From an uncultured Ruminococcus sp. (GTDB lineage: Bacteria; Bacillota; Clostridia; Oscillospirales; Ruminococcaceae): DNA of 64,000 bases. A program made the translations under genes and the position numbers. Below, piece by piece: positions 24,728-34,745 of this stretch. The notes beneath the pieces were generated by a model. That model saw nothing but the letters and a program-made list of their open reading frames with translations. It made no database searches and had not been told where the DNA came from. The DNA is taken from NCBI GenBank assembly GCA_910576995.1, contig CAJTLC010000003.1, positions 101,901 to 165,900 on the forward strand, given 5' to 3'. The stretch's first letter is position 1; the number at the start of each line of letters is the position of its first letter.

Positions 24728-26968
24728 ATGCCAAGAAAAAAAGAAAATTCAAAAAAATCTGCTGTGTTCAAACACGAAGCATACATCGAGGGTTCGGGCA
24801 GTGTCGTTGACGAAAAGATAACCGATACCCTGAAAAAGAATTATATGCCATATGCCATGAGCGTTATTATTTCCCGCGCGCTTCCCGAAATTGACGGATT
24901 CAAGCCGTCTCACCGAAAACTTTTATACATGATGTATAAAAATGGTCTGCTCAGCCCCGATAAGGAACGCTCTAAATCGGCAAATGTTGTGGGCGCGACA
25001 ATGAAACTGAATCCCCACGGCGATCAGTCGATCTACGAGACAATGGTAAGACTGACGCGCGGAAACGAGGCGCTGCTTCATCCGTATATAGATTCAAAGG
25101 GTTCGTTCGGAAAGCAGTATTCCAGCAATATGAGAGCCGCCGCTTCGCGATATACCGAAGTTAAACTCGAAAAGATATGCGCGGAGCTTTTCCGAGATAT
25201 CGACAAGGATACCGTTGATTTCGTCCCGAATTACGATAATACGATGCAGGAACCTACATTACTGCCTGCGACATTTCCCACGGTTCTTGTAAATTCCAAT
25301 ACGGGAATCGCTGTTTCCATGGCAAGCAACGTCTGCCCATTCAATTTGCAGGAAATTTGCGAAACGACTATTGCGCTTATGAAAAATCCTGATCATGACA
25401 TTCTAAGCACACTTAAAGGACCTGATTTTCCGGGCGGAGGTTTCCTTCTCTACGATGAAGCAGAATTGAATAAAGTTTACGAAACAGGCAGAGGCAGCAT
25501 TAAACTGCGCAGTAAGTATAATTACGACAAATCTTCAAACTGCCTTGAAATAACAGAAATCCCCTACTCCACTTCAATTGAAGCGATCATCGGAAAAATT
25601 GTCGATCTTGTTAAAGCGGGCAAACTCCGCGAAGTTTCGTACGTCCGCGACGAAACCGATATTGACGGTTTAAAGATAGCAATCGATCTTAAACGCGGCG
25701 TCGATCCTGATAAACTTATGCAAAAGCTTTACAGGCTCACACCGCTTCAGGACAGTTATCCGTGCAATTTCAATATTCTTATAGCGGGAACTCCGAAAGT
25801 TATGGGCGTGCGCGAAATACTGACTGAATGGACGGCTTTCCGCGAAGAATGCGTAAAACGCCGCACTTATTTTGATTTACAGAAGAAAAAAGAAAAACTG
25901 CATCTTCTTGATGCGCTTGCAAAAATACTGCTGGATATCGACAAGGCGATAAGAATCATTCGTGAGACCGAGCGCGAGGAAGATGTTGTTCCTAATCTTA
26001 TGATCGGTTTTGGAATAGATGAAATTCAGGCTGAATATGTTGCAGAAATCAAGCTTCGAAATATTAACAGACAGTATATTCTTCGCCGCGTCGAGGATAT
26101 CGAGCAGCTGAAAAAAGATATCACCGAGATGGAGGAGATTCTTAAGGACAAAAAGAAGATTCGAAGCATCATAATCAGGGAATTGAAAGACGTAATTAAA
26201 AATTACTCCCGTCCGCGAAAGACGATGTTTTTCTATCAATCTGATATTGCGATTGAAGAAGATATCGACGATACTCCAGACTATCCTATAAATCTTTTTG
26301 TTTCTGACAGCGGATATTTCAAGAAAATTACTCCACAGTCTCTCAGAATGAGCGGCGAACAGAAACTTAAAGAAGGCGATTTTATAAGTCAAACTTTCGA
26401 ATCAACAAATAAGTCCGATCTCGTATTTTTTACGGATAAAGCGCAGGCGTACAAATCTAAAGCAAGCGCCTTTGAAGACGGCAAAGCGAGCATTATGGGC
26501 GATTATATCCCTGCAAAACTCAGTTTTGACGATGAAGAAAACCTTATGACGCTTGTGCCGACCATTGATTACAGCGGTCATATGATATTCTTCTTCGAAA
26601 ATGGAAAAGCTGCCAAAGTACCTATGAAATCATATGAAACAAAAACAAACCGTAAAAAACTTACAAAGGCTTTTTCTGATAAATCTCCACTGATAGCCGC
26701 ACTTTTCGTTGGTGAAGATTCTGATATACTTCTGCGAACCACAAGCGGTCACGCTCTTGTATTCAATTCGGCGATGATACTTCCAAAAGCAACACGTGAT
26801 TCTCAAGGCGTTCAGGTGATTAATCTGCGCAAAAATGCAAAACTTTCTTCGGCCGAGATCGTACAGCCCGAAAATGAGGCGGATTTTGAAAAATACCGCG
26901 CAAAAACCGTTCCTGCGGCAGGAAAGCCTGCAAAAGAACTGGGCGATTCAAATCAATTAAGCTTCTGA
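24728..26968 (+). CDS. Topoisomerase IV/gyrase-like subunit A
   Basis: A 746-aa DNA-cleaving subunit. MSVIISRALPEIDGFKPSHR is the conserved N-terminal block; the catalytic Tyr is in AAASRYTEVKL, with MNPHGDQSIYE-like LNPHGDQSIY upstream; a coiled-coil tower follows (about 360-480). The C-terminal beta-pinwheel is short, with blades such as FFTDKAQAYKSKAS and LLRTTSGHALVF, but the GyrA box is not evident, favouring a ParC-like decatenase. AAGGAG precedes the ATG, 12 nt after the cupin stop. Confidence 0.92.
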   Translation: MPRKKENSKKSAVFKHEAYIEGSGSVVDEKITDTLKKNYMPYAMSVIISRALPEIDGFKPSHRKLLYMMYKNGLLSPDKERSKSANVVGATMKLNPHGDQSIYETMVRLTRGNEALLHPYIDSKGSFGKQYSSNMRAAASRYTEVKLEKICAELFRDIDKDTVDFVPNYDNTMQEPTLLPATFPTVLVNSNTGIAVSMASNVCPFNLQEICETTIALMKNPDHDILSTLKGPDFPGGGFLLYDEAELNKVYETGRGSIKLRSKYNYDKSSNCLEITEIPYSTSIEAIIGKIVDLVKAGKLREVSYVRDETDIDGLKIAIDLKRGVDPDKLMQKLYRLTPLQDSYPCNFNILIAGTPKVMGVREILTEWTAFREECVKRRTYFDLQKKKEKLHLLDALAKILLDIDKAIRIIRETEREEDVVPNLMIGFGIDEIQAEYVAEIKLRNINRQYILRRVEDIEQLKKDITEMEEILKDKKKIRSIIIRELKDVIKNYSRPRKTMFFYQSDIAIEEDIDDTPDYPINLFVSDSGYFKKITPQSLRMSGEQKLKEGDFISQTFESTNKSDLVFFTDKAQAYKSKASAFEDGKASIMGDYIPAKLSFDDEENLMTLVPTIDYSGHMIFFFENGKAAKVPMKSYETKTNRKKLTKAFSDKSPLIAALFVGEDSDILLRTTSGHALVFNSAMILPKATRDSQGVQVINLRKNAKLSSAEIVQPENEADFEKYRAKTVPAAGKPAKELGDSNQLSF

Positions 26969-26976
26969 ATTTAAAC

Positions 26977-27013
26977 AAAAACTCCTGTTCATTTTATCTG
27001 AACAGGAGTTTTT
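26977..27013 (+). terminator. Terminator of the topoisomerase operon
   Basis: AAAACTCCTGTTC and GAACAGGAGTTTTT arms with a 10-nt AT loop, 8 nt after the A-subunit stop. Confidence 0.88.
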
Positions 27014-27074
27014 ACTGCATATTCATGGCTTGGTTAGAATTATAGTATGTCTGCCTGAAATAAAATTTATAGTA

Positions 27075-28151
27075 TTAATACTCAATTATCAGCATACACA
27101 TTGTATCGTCGTTAGTGTATGTAACGCTTTCCGCAGAACTCATTTCATCGGTAAGTTCCCATATTTTGCCGTTCTCAAAAAGATCGGTCATCGCCATATC
27201 ATAGGCTGCGCTGTTGGCAAACATTATTTCTGCACGGCGTTGAGCAGATTTGTTAGAAAGGATCTCCGCAACCTCATTTGAATTATAATTTGAAAGATAA
27301 GTTCCGTTTCGCATATAATAATTGTCGTCCATTGAATAACATTCGGGCAGATAATAACATTCGCTGTCGATCCCGCGCGTGCGCTTCAGATGTTCATCAT
27401 CTATCAGAAAATACGAATGAATTACAGGAGTATCTATCTCTCCTCCGAAATCCGGATCGTCCCATGTAACGTCCAGCCAATAATATTTACCGTTCAGCTT
27501 TACATAATTCCACGCATGAGAACCGTTTATGCTTTCGCCGGTGCATACTCCGCACTCGATCTCCAGCAGATTCATGATATACTGAAACGCTTCTGCATAG
27601 CCCTGACAAACGGCGTTTCCCTGAACAAGACATCCGTAAGCAGTCCCCCATAATCCGCTTTTGCCCGACTGCGCCCCGATTTTATCGTAATCAGTACCAA
27701 GAACGAGTTTATCATGAACATACAGAATTTTTCCGTAATCATCAAGTCCCGACGGCATTTCCGAAATAAGACTATCAGCGGCATTTATAAGCTCACGATG
27801 CATTTTTTTCAATTCTTCAGACGAATAATTATTCATCGGATTCAATTCCAATTTGGAACTTCCATTGGATTCAGTCAGAACATAACTGTCCAGCCAAAAT
27901 AAATCCGGATAATCATGACGAATTTTTAACATCGCTTCCTTGACAGTTTCCATGCCTAAATTCCCGTCGTATTCCGTGACGTTTTCATAATTATTCATGC
28001 TGTCCGACAAAACTGAATAAACCTCGTCTGCACTTACAACACATTTCTCATCATTTCGGTCGTAATAGCCTATATCGTCGATTCTCGCGCTGCATCCGGA
28101 AAAAATAATTCCAGCTGTTGATATCAAGGCGCATTTTTTTATATATTTCAA
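27075..28151 (-). CDS. Transglutaminase-like lipoprotein, paralogue B
   Basis: A protein of about 358 aa beginning at TTG 28151, preferred because AAGGAG lies 7 nt upstream and a lipoprotein signal (IIFSGCSA) follows. The transglutaminase-like domain carries the triad Cys in NAVCQGYAEAF, His in NGSHAWNYVKL and Asp in YYWLDVTWDDPD. Such surface proteins act as crosslinking or peptidase-like enzymes on cell-wall or protein substrates. It is a tandem relative of the gene just upstream (22 nt gap). Confidence 0.85.
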   Translation of the reverse strand: MKYIKKCALISTAGIIFSGCSARIDDIGYYDRNDEKCVVSADEVYSVLSDSMNNYENVTEYDGNLGMETVKEAMLKIRHDYPDLFWLDSYVLTESNGSSKLELNPMNNYSSEELKKMHRELINAADSLISEMPSGLDDYGKILYVHDKLVLGTDYDKIGAQSGKSGLWGTAYGCLVQGNAVCQGYAEAFQYIMNLLEIECGVCTGESINGSHAWNYVKLNGKYYWLDVTWDDPDFGGEIDTPVIHSYFLIDDEHLKRTRGIDSECYYLPECYSMDDNYYMRNGTYLSNYNSNEVAEILSNKSAQRRAEIMFANSAAYDMAMTDLFENGKIWELTDEMSSAESVTYTNDDTMCMLIIEY

Positions 28152-28173
28152 TACAAATCTCCTTAGAGCCTGT

Positions 28174-29253
28174 TTAATATACAATTTCAACGGAATACAT
28201 ATTATCATTGCGGCGATAATTCATATCGGCAAGAACGATACCGTCCGCTTTTCTTATTTTATAATCTCCGAACAGACTGTACAATGCAGATTCATATGGT
28301 TCGAAATCAGAAAAAACCAAAGTACAGCTTTTTTCACCGGAACATTCGCTTATGTAATCAATAACCTGATCCTCATCATAAGTTTCAAAAAAACCGCCGT
28401 TCTGCACATAATAATTATATTTAAGCGATGTACATTCCGGAACAAATCCCTGTTGAAGATCAAATGAACGCGTGCGCAGAAGCATTTCGTCATTTATCAG
28501 AAAATAAGTATGACCAAGAGGATAGTCATCGTCATGATCGTCCCATGTTGCGTCAAGCCAATAATATTCACCATCCAGCTTTACATAATTCCAAGCATGA
28601 TTCGATCCTGTGCAAACGCCGCTTTCAATATCCAGCATCTGCATTATATATGTAAACGCTGCGGCATATCCCTCGCAAACCGCTTTTCCCTCAACAAGAC
28701 ACCCATAGCTTGTATGACACATACTTCGCTTCGGGGATTTTGCACCCTCATAATCGTAGACCGTATTCTCCATAATATAGTCGTATACGAAAAGAATTTT
28801 CTCATAATCGGAACTGCTTTCGGGAATACTCGCCACCACATTGCAGGCAGCGTCGTAAAGTTCCAGAAACATTTCCGGAATTTTATCTTCATCGTCAATG
28901 AAATCCGGCTTGCTTATGGTTATCTTTGAACCGTCGGTAGTTGAAGACGCGCTGTATGAATTTCCCCTCCAGAATATTTCCGGATAATCACTGCGAAGCT
29001 GCTCCATTGCCTTTTTCAGGTCGCGGTTGCCGACCCTTTCGCTGACTTTAAAAGTTAATTGGAAATCCATAAGTTCTTCGCACATTTCATAATACCAATC
29101 GGTTTCATGAACAGCGTCGGCAACCTGTTCAACGTTTGGCATGACGTTGGATGTGGGTTTAACAGGAGGTTCGATCTCGTTTTTGATCACGGCTGCCGAA
29201 CAACCTGCCAAAAATACAAATGCCGACGCTGCCGCCAATAATCTCTTTATCAT
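28174..29253 (-). CDS. Transglutaminase-like lipoprotein, paralogue A
   Basis: A 359-aa lipoprotein (FVFLAGCSAA lipobox) with the same layout as the next gene: about 150 residues of helical N-domain, then the transglutaminase core with triad Cys in KAVCEGYAAAF, His in GSNHAWNYVKLD and Asp in YYWLDATWDDHD. The two proteins align along their full length and so arose by tandem duplication, but they are divergent enough to be old. It begins 14 nt after lactate dehydrogenase. Confidence 0.86.
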   Translation of the reverse strand: MIKRLLAAASAFVFLAGCSAAVIKNEIEPPVKPTSNVMPNVEQVADAVHETDWYYEMCEELMDFQLTFKVSERVGNRDLKKAMEQLRSDYPEIFWRGNSYSASSTTDGSKITISKPDFIDDEDKIPEMFLELYDAACNVVASIPESSSDYEKILFVYDYIMENTVYDYEGAKSPKRSMCHTSYGCLVEGKAVCEGYAAAFTYIMQMLDIESGVCTGSNHAWNYVKLDGEYYWLDATWDDHDDDYPLGHTYFLINDEMLLRTRSFDLQQGFVPECTSLKYNYYVQNGGFFETYDEDQVIDYISECSGEKSCTLVFSDFEPYESALYSLFGDYKIRKADGIVLADMNYRRNDNMYSVEIVY

Positions 29254-29267
29254 AATTTCCCCTTTTT

Positions 29268-30221
29268 CTATAGTTTAAGCCCCTCAAAACTTTCTTCAAG
29301 AACCGCTGCCGAATTTCGGAATTTTTCCATTTCACTGTCGGTAAGTGAAAGTTCCAGTATTTCCTTGACGCCGTTTCTGCCGATTATACACGGAACCCCG
29401 ATAAATACGTTTTTGCTTCCATATTCTCCGCAAAGCTTAGCGGAAACGGTAACAACGCTGTTTTCATCGCCAAGAATAGCCTTTACTATACGTGTTATAG
29501 CCATTCCTATGCCGTAATACGTAGCGCGTTTCGCCTCGATTATCTTATAGGCGGCAGTACGTACCTGCTCTTCGATTTTCTGCATATCATCAAGGCAATA
29601 GTTGTTCCGTTCATCCTCAAGAATTTCCGAAACGTGCTTAGTCGCAAGCATCATTTGCGAAATAGGCACAAATTCACTGTCGCCGTGTTCTCCGATAACA
29701 TAAGCGTGAATATTCTTGGGATCTACCATAAAATAATCGCCGAGAAGATAACGAAGCCGCGCAGTATCAAGGGAAGTACCCGTACCAATAACGCGGGAGG
29801 CTCCAAAGCGTGAGAGTTCATAAGTTACGCGCGTCATGATATCAACGGGATTTGTCGCAACAAGGAATATCCCATCAAATCCAGATTTTACGACAGGTGT
29901 GATTATGGCGCGGAAAACCTCTGCATTTCTCTGAAGAAGATCGAGACGCGTCTCCCCTTCCTTTTGGGCAACCCCTGCCGCTATCACAACAATATCCGCG
30001 TCTTTGCAGTCGCTATATTCGCCTGCATAAATTTTCATATTTGATTTACCAAAAGCAAGACCATGGTTGAGATCCATAGCTTCTCCCATAGCACGTTCTT
30101 TATTAACGTCGATAAGCACAAGTTCGTTGCATATTCCTCCTTGATTAACAAGAGCATAAGCAAAACTCATTCCGACCATTCCCGTACCTATAAGCACGAC
30201 TTTTCTGTTATCTGTATTCAT
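29268..30221 (-). CDS. ldh: L-lactate dehydrogenase
   Basis: A 317-aa NAD-dependent enzyme reducing pyruvate to lactate in fermentation. Rossmann motif GTGMVGMSFA, substrate Arg in GETRLDLLQRNA, VATNPVDI, and the catalytic His in IGEHGDSEF. AAGGAG precedes the start. It stands in a possible operon with HPRT upstream (53 nt gap) and the two transglutaminase-like genes downstream, an unusual companion set. Confidence 0.94.
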   Translation of the reverse strand: MNTDNRKVVLIGTGMVGMSFAYALVNQGGICNELVLIDVNKERAMGEAMDLNHGLAFGKSNMKIYAGEYSDCKDADIVVIAAGVAQKEGETRLDLLQRNAEVFRAIITPVVKSGFDGIFLVATNPVDIMTRVTYELSRFGASRVIGTGTSLDTARLRYLLGDYFMVDPKNIHAYVIGEHGDSEFVPISQMMLATKHVSEILEDERNNYCLDDMQKIEEQVRTAAYKIIEAKRATYYGIGMAITRIVKAILGDENSVVTVSAKLCGEYGSKNVFIGVPCIIGRNGVKEILELSLTDSEMEKFRNSAAVLEESFEGLKL

Positions 30222-30274
30222 TTCTCATTCTCCTTTTGAGAACCTATAAACAGCTTCTTAGCCTGTTTAGCGTT

Positions 30275-30826
30275 CTATTTTATTGTTTCTGCATTAAATT
30301 CCGCTATGTATGGAAGATTGCGGTAATACTCGCCGTAATCAAGCCCATAGCCCACAACAAAGATATCTTCTATTGTAAACAGCGAAATATCCGCATTAAA
30401 ATCAATAATCCGGCGTTCGGGTTTATCCAGCAAAGTAATCACTCTCAGGGTCAGCGGATGACGTTCTTTGAACCGCCGGAAAATTTCAGAAAGAGTACGC
30501 CCCGTATCTATAATATCCTCAACAATGATAACATGATAGCCTGAAACCTCCTTTTTCAGATCCATAATTATATCGACGTTGCCCGAAGAATCAATGCCAT
30601 CATAATAGCTTTGCGCGGCAATAAATGCAACTTCGCATGGAACGCTTACGTTTCTCATAAGATCGGAAAGGAATACAAAGCAGCCTTTCAGAATTCCGAC
30701 CAGAAGAATAGGTCTGCCATCGTAAAGGCTATCTATGTATTTTCCTGCTTCAGAAATTTTCGTTTTTATCTCATTTTCATTAATAATGATACGCTTTATT
30801 CCCTTAACATATGAATCCTGCGTCAT
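30275..30826 (-). CDS. hpt: Hypoxanthine phosphoribosyltransferase
   Basis: Salvages hypoxanthine or guanine with PRPP. The start at ATG 30826 has a TAGGAA site upstream and gives 183 aa, the normal length; the longer frame to 30916 runs into the histidine-kinase gene. The PRPP-binding motif is IIVEDIIDTGRTL, with VGILKGCFVFLSDL before it and VVGYGLDYGEYYRNLP after it. Confidence 0.93.
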   Translation of the reverse strand: MTQDSYVKGIKRIIINENEIKTKISEAGKYIDSLYDGRPILLVGILKGCFVFLSDLMRNVSVPCEVAFIAAQSYYDGIDSSGNVDIIMDLKKEVSGYHVIIVEDIIDTGRTLSEIFRRFKERHPLTLRVITLLDKPERRIIDFNADISLFTIEDIFVVGYGLDYGEYYRNLPYIAEFNAETIK

Positions 30827-30840
30827 AATATCAATTCCTA

Positions 30841-33588
30841 TCAAAATATATTGTTTAATACTCCTAACAATTTTGAAACGTCTATAGGCTTGGCAATATG
30901 TCCATTCATGCCGCATTTCAGCGCTTCCTGCTTATCTTCTTCGAAAGCGTTTGCAGTCATGGCTACGATTGGAATGGACGCCAAACGTTTATCTTCAAGA
31001 GCGCGAATCGCCTTAGTAGCTTCGTATCCGTTCATAACAGGCATTTGAATATCCATAAGAATAACGCTGTAATAATCCGCGCCGGCTTTTTTCAGCATTT
31101 CCACGGCTATTTGACCATTATTGGCAATATCTACGCAAAAATCATACGAAGAAAGGATTGCTTCCGCAATCTCTTGATTAAGTTCGTTATCCTCAACAAG
31201 CAGAATCCTTTTGTTATCAGAATCAACGCATTCGTTTTTCTTCGCAGCGACGTCAGAATTTATTATATCTTTCTCAGTATCAATGCTCTTACCAATTCTA
31301 AAAGAGAGGTTCATGATAACTTCCGTTCCCATATTCTGTCTGCTTCTGACATCTATAGAACCGTTCATCTGATCGACAATATTTTTCGTTATCGCCATTC
31401 CGAGACCTGTTCCCTGAATTCCACTGCTGGTAGTATTTCGCTCTCTCGCGAAAAACTCATATATATGGGAAATGAATTCCTCGCTCATTCCCCTGCCGTT
31501 ATCCGTTATTCGGAATTCATAATCAGCATAATCATGCAGATTATTCGGCTTCTCGCTGACTTTCAGAATAACCTTTCCGCCTTCGTCCGTATACTTGACC
31601 GCATTGCCGATAACATTGAGCAGAACCTGATTCAAGCGCAATTTATCGCAATATATCATGTCGTTCATAACGCTCGCAGTATCTATTGTAAAATCAAGTT
31701 TCTTCTCACGAACGTGCTGTATCACAAAATTATTCAAACCGCTGAGAATTTCCGATAATCTGCACGGTGTTTCTTCTATCTGGAGTTTTCCGCTTTCGAT
31801 CTGACTCATATCAAGAACGTCGTTTATCAGACTTAGCAGATGATTCCCCGACGTCATGATCTTGCGCAGATAATCTTCAACCTGATCGCGGTGTCCAACA
31901 TTAAGCAAAGCAAGATTTGTAAATCCTATAATAGCATTCATCGGCGTACGTATATCGTGCGACATATTTGACAGAAAAATACTTTTCGCCTTATTAGCGC
32001 TGTTCGCCTGAATAAGAGCGTCTTCAAGAAGTTTTTTCTGTTCCATCTCGCGTCGAGTCTCTTCATCTACATTTCTGATACCAAGAACTATGCTTCGCTT
32101 TTCATTCCAGTTTCCGACACGAACCGCTTTTATCTCATAATATTGTACTTCTCCGTCGATAACAGCACGATAATTGGTATAATAAATATGTTTTTGAGTA
32201 AGCTTTTCAATCAGTTTTGCAGAATTAAAGACAATCCTTAGCATATCGCGATCGTCTTCATATACGGATGTGCATATATAACGCTCCATGCCTTCTGTAA
32301 AACGGAGTCCTTCTTTAAGCCCGAACTCGTCGTCGCTTTCGTCATCAGAACGGATAATAATTCCCGCTCCGGTATTGAGATCATACGAACATACAATGCT
32401 GTAATCTATACTGAGAGCCTGCATAAGTTCTGCATGATAGCGTTCTTTTTCTTTTTCCTGAAGCTTTTGAGCAGTACTGTCAAGCAGAAAACGCTGATAA
32501 AAAAGTTCGCCGTTTTCTTTGAGAAGCTTGACATTTCCCATAATATGAAGAATATCACCATTTGTATGTTTGACGCGATATTCGATACTTGCGCTGTCGC
32601 CCTCTTTTTTTAGTGAAGCTATCGCTTTTCTAAGTGATAACTTGTCCTCATCAATCACAGAATTGGCGATCATATCGAATCCGTCAGCCATAAGTTCGCC
32701 GCATGATTCGTACCCGAGAATTTTCAACGCGGTCTTATTAATATTCAGCACTTCCGATCCGTCAAGCGAATGGCAAAGAATACCGCAGTCAACAGCTGAA
32801 AAAACAGCTTCCATCATTGAGTTCTTCTTGACTATCTCCTGCTCGTAAGCGCGTTCACGGGTAATATCCATTCCGACTCCGACAGTTCCCATAACGCTTC
32901 CGTCGCAGTCGTACAAAGGCGATTTAAACGTAGTCAAAAGTTTCATACTATCGCCCGATTTCACAAGTTCTTCAGAAGTTATCGTCTTTTTTTTCTGCAT
33001 GACTTCCATATCAGATTCCATACAATCATGGTCTCTGTTGGCTGGATCGTCAGGGTCAACGTCCCATATATAAAAATGATCGCGCCCCTCGACCTGCTGT
33101 TTGGTTTTATTGACAGTTCTGCAAAAACTGTTGTTCACCTTATGATGTATTCCATTTTTATCTTTATACCATATAAGGTTTGGAATACTATTTATGGTAG
33201 CTTCAAGATACTGAGAAGTCTGCCAATAATCGACAGATAATTTATAGTTATTCTGCCATCTGATAAATCTGAATCGCAGCTCCTCCTCGGAAAGCGGAAT
33301 CGTCCATATATCAGAGATATCGGCAAGGCAACCACCAAATTTGCAGAAATTCTCTTTTGAAGTAAGCAGAATTATCTGAGTTTCAGGTGATTTTGCGCTG
33401 ATGATATTATTCAGATCCGATGCATGATCGGTTTTCAAAAAAACAATGTCAGCATCGGCGATATCGTCCGTTTGCGAGCCGATAGTAAACTTGTAGAAAA
33501 AATGGTTTGGAACAGGGATAGATTGAATAATTCCGATCATTTTTTCAGTACATCCCCAAAAACAAAAATTCACATTACAATGATACAT
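30841..33588 (-). CDS. Hybrid sensor histidine kinase with PAS domains and receiver
   Basis: A 915-aa soluble kinase without membrane segments. Residues 1-120 look like a degenerate receiver-like domain; PAS domain 1 (about 125-255, with a GMDITRERAYEQ end), PAS 2 (about 258-375) and a third sensor-like region (about 385-510) follow. HisKA has the phospho-His in FLSNMSHDIRTPMNAIIGF. The HATPase domain contains NAVKYTDEGGKV and GTGLGMAITKNIVDQM. The C-terminal receiver has the acceptor Asp in VILMDIQMPVMNGYEA. No separate response regulator is adjacent, so the output partner is unknown. It has its own promoter. Confidence 0.92.
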   Translation of the reverse strand: MYHCNVNFCFWGCTEKMIGIIQSIPVPNHFFYKFTIGSQTDDIADADIVFLKTDHASDLNNIISAKSPETQIILLTSKENFCKFGGCLADISDIWTIPLSEEELRFRFIRWQNNYKLSVDYWQTSQYLEATINSIPNLIWYKDKNGIHHKVNNSFCRTVNKTKQQVEGRDHFYIWDVDPDDPANRDHDCMESDMEVMQKKKTITSEELVKSGDSMKLLTTFKSPLYDCDGSVMGTVGVGMDITRERAYEQEIVKKNSMMEAVFSAVDCGILCHSLDGSEVLNINKTALKILGYESCGELMADGFDMIANSVIDEDKLSLRKAIASLKKEGDSASIEYRVKHTNGDILHIMGNVKLLKENGELFYQRFLLDSTAQKLQEKEKERYHAELMQALSIDYSIVCSYDLNTGAGIIIRSDDESDDEFGLKEGLRFTEGMERYICTSVYEDDRDMLRIVFNSAKLIEKLTQKHIYYTNYRAVIDGEVQYYEIKAVRVGNWNEKRSIVLGIRNVDEETRREMEQKKLLEDALIQANSANKAKSIFLSNMSHDIRTPMNAIIGFTNLALLNVGHRDQVEDYLRKIMTSGNHLLSLINDVLDMSQIESGKLQIEETPCRLSEILSGLNNFVIQHVREKKLDFTIDTASVMNDMIYCDKLRLNQVLLNVIGNAVKYTDEGGKVILKVSEKPNNLHDYADYEFRITDNGRGMSEEFISHIYEFFARERNTTSSGIQGTGLGMAITKNIVDQMNGSIDVRSRQNMGTEVIMNLSFRIGKSIDTEKDIINSDVAAKKNECVDSDNKRILLVEDNELNQEIAEAILSSYDFCVDIANNGQIAVEMLKKAGADYYSVILMDIQMPVMNGYEATKAIRALEDKRLASIPIVAMTANAFEEDKQEALKCGMNGHIAKPIDVSKLLGVLNNIF

Positions 33589-33662
33589 AATTATTTCTCC
33601 CTACAAATTTTTTTCAAGACAAAAGCCGTTGTACTGGAACAGGCTCTTAAAAACCAATAATT

Positions 33663-33691
33663 ATTATATCATATTTTCTTAAAAAATTCAA
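33663..33691 (-). promoter_or_regulatory. Promoter of the histidine-kinase operon
   Basis: Minus-strand TTGAAT (33691-33686), 17-bp spacer, TATAAT (33668-33663), about 75 nt before the kinase start. Confidence 0.78.
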
Positions 33692-33717
33692 GACTTTTAC
33701 GGAATTTTTACAGAATA

Positions 33718-33750
33718 AAAAAGGCATTCAAATTTTAATTTGAATGCCTG
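33718..33750 (-). terminator. Terminator of the glycan-modification cluster
   Basis: AGGCATTCAAATTAAAATTTGAATGCCTTTTTT on the minus strand gives a long A/T-rich stem followed by six T residues, just beyond the ATP-grasp gene stop. Confidence 0.85.
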
Positions 33751-33761
33751 AAATTAAGATT

Positions 33762-34745
33762 CTATATAGATAAGCTGTTATCAAATTGAATCATTATTTC
33801 ATTATATTTCATCATATATATACCTTCTTCATACCTACCCACTTCATTAGAATTTACATTTCCCAAAAGGTTATTAACGATCAGTTTCATATGATTGCAT
33901 CCTGATTCGTAGGCATGAGGATAACCACCGCCAAAACGCGGATTCACTTCAGAAATATAATATTCGCCATTAATATCAAAGATATCAATATCGATCTGTC
34001 CTCTATATCCCGCTTTCTTAACAAAATCAGTAATAAGTTCAAAGAGTTTTTCATCCTTAAAACTTACAGATTTATCAGTTTCGCCGGCTCGCATTTTCAA
34101 CTTTTTCTTAGTAAAAACGGAAACGACCTCTCCAGAAATAATGTCGATATATACATCTGCACCGATTTCCTGCCCATCAAGAAATTCCTGTATCATAAGC
34201 CCATCATTATGCTCAAATAACAATTCTATTGTTTCTTTATCATACACTTTAGAAATTGCTATACTCGCGCTGCCTCTTGCCGGCTTAACGAATACAGGAT
34301 ATGTTATTTTCCCTTCCGCAACATCCGCATAAAACATTTCTTTATCCATATATGATTTAGCATATTTATAGTTATGCTGGAATAACCATTCAAACATCTG
34401 CATTTTGTCAAGAGACATTTCACAGAGATCATATGAAGAACCGATAATTTCAACGCCGATTGCAGTAAACTTATCACTGTTTTGGGCAAGAAAGGACAAT
34501 TCAGGATCAATCAAGGAAAGAACACCGTTGATTTTCTCTTTTTGGCAAATATCAAGAATCGTATCAATATATGTATCGTCCGTCATTCTGGGAACAATGT
34601 AGTATTTGTCGGCTTCGTATATTGCAGGAGCTAAAGCGCTCATATCTGTTGCGATCACATTGCCTTTTCCGACCATTTCCTTCTTGAAATACTGAACAAT
34701 TTTATTTCTTGTTCCAGCACTTAAAATTAAAATATTCAATTTCAA
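33762..34745 (-). CDS. ATP-grasp ligase (carbamoyl-phosphate-synthetase-like)
   Basis: A 327-aa ATP-grasp enzyme. An N-terminal Rossmann-like preATP domain (MKLNILILSAGTRNKIVQYF) is followed by the ATP-grasp fold: PVFVKPARGSASIAIS (phosphate loop and Lys), LMIQEFLDGQEIGADVY, and the metal-binding ISEVNPRFGGGYPHA. Such enzymes join a carboxylate to an amine via acyl phosphate. It overlaps the PLP-enzyme gene by 4 nt, so both probably modify a sugar or amino acid built by the cluster. Substrate unknown. Confidence 0.85.
   Translation of the reverse strand: MKLNILILSAGTRNKIVQYFKKEMVGKGNVIATDMSALAPAIYEADKYYIVPRMTDDTYIDTILDICQKEKINGVLSLIDPELSFLAQNSDKFTAIGVEIIGSSYDLCEMSLDKMQMFEWLFQHNYKYAKSYMDKEMFYADVAEGKITYPVFVKPARGSASIAISKVYDKETIELLFEHNDGLMIQEFLDGQEIGADVYIDIISGEVVSVFTKKKLKMRAGETDKSVSFKDEKLFELITDFVKKAGYRGQIDIDIFDINGEYYISEVNPRFGGGYPHAYESGCNHMKLIVNNLLGNVNSNEVGRYEEGIYMMKYNEIMIQFDNSLSI

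Noticed and set aside
30898..31758. 286-residue plus-strand open frame inside the histidine-kinase gene
   Set aside because: It is antisense to the well-conserved kinase domains and has no ribosome site or recognisable motif.
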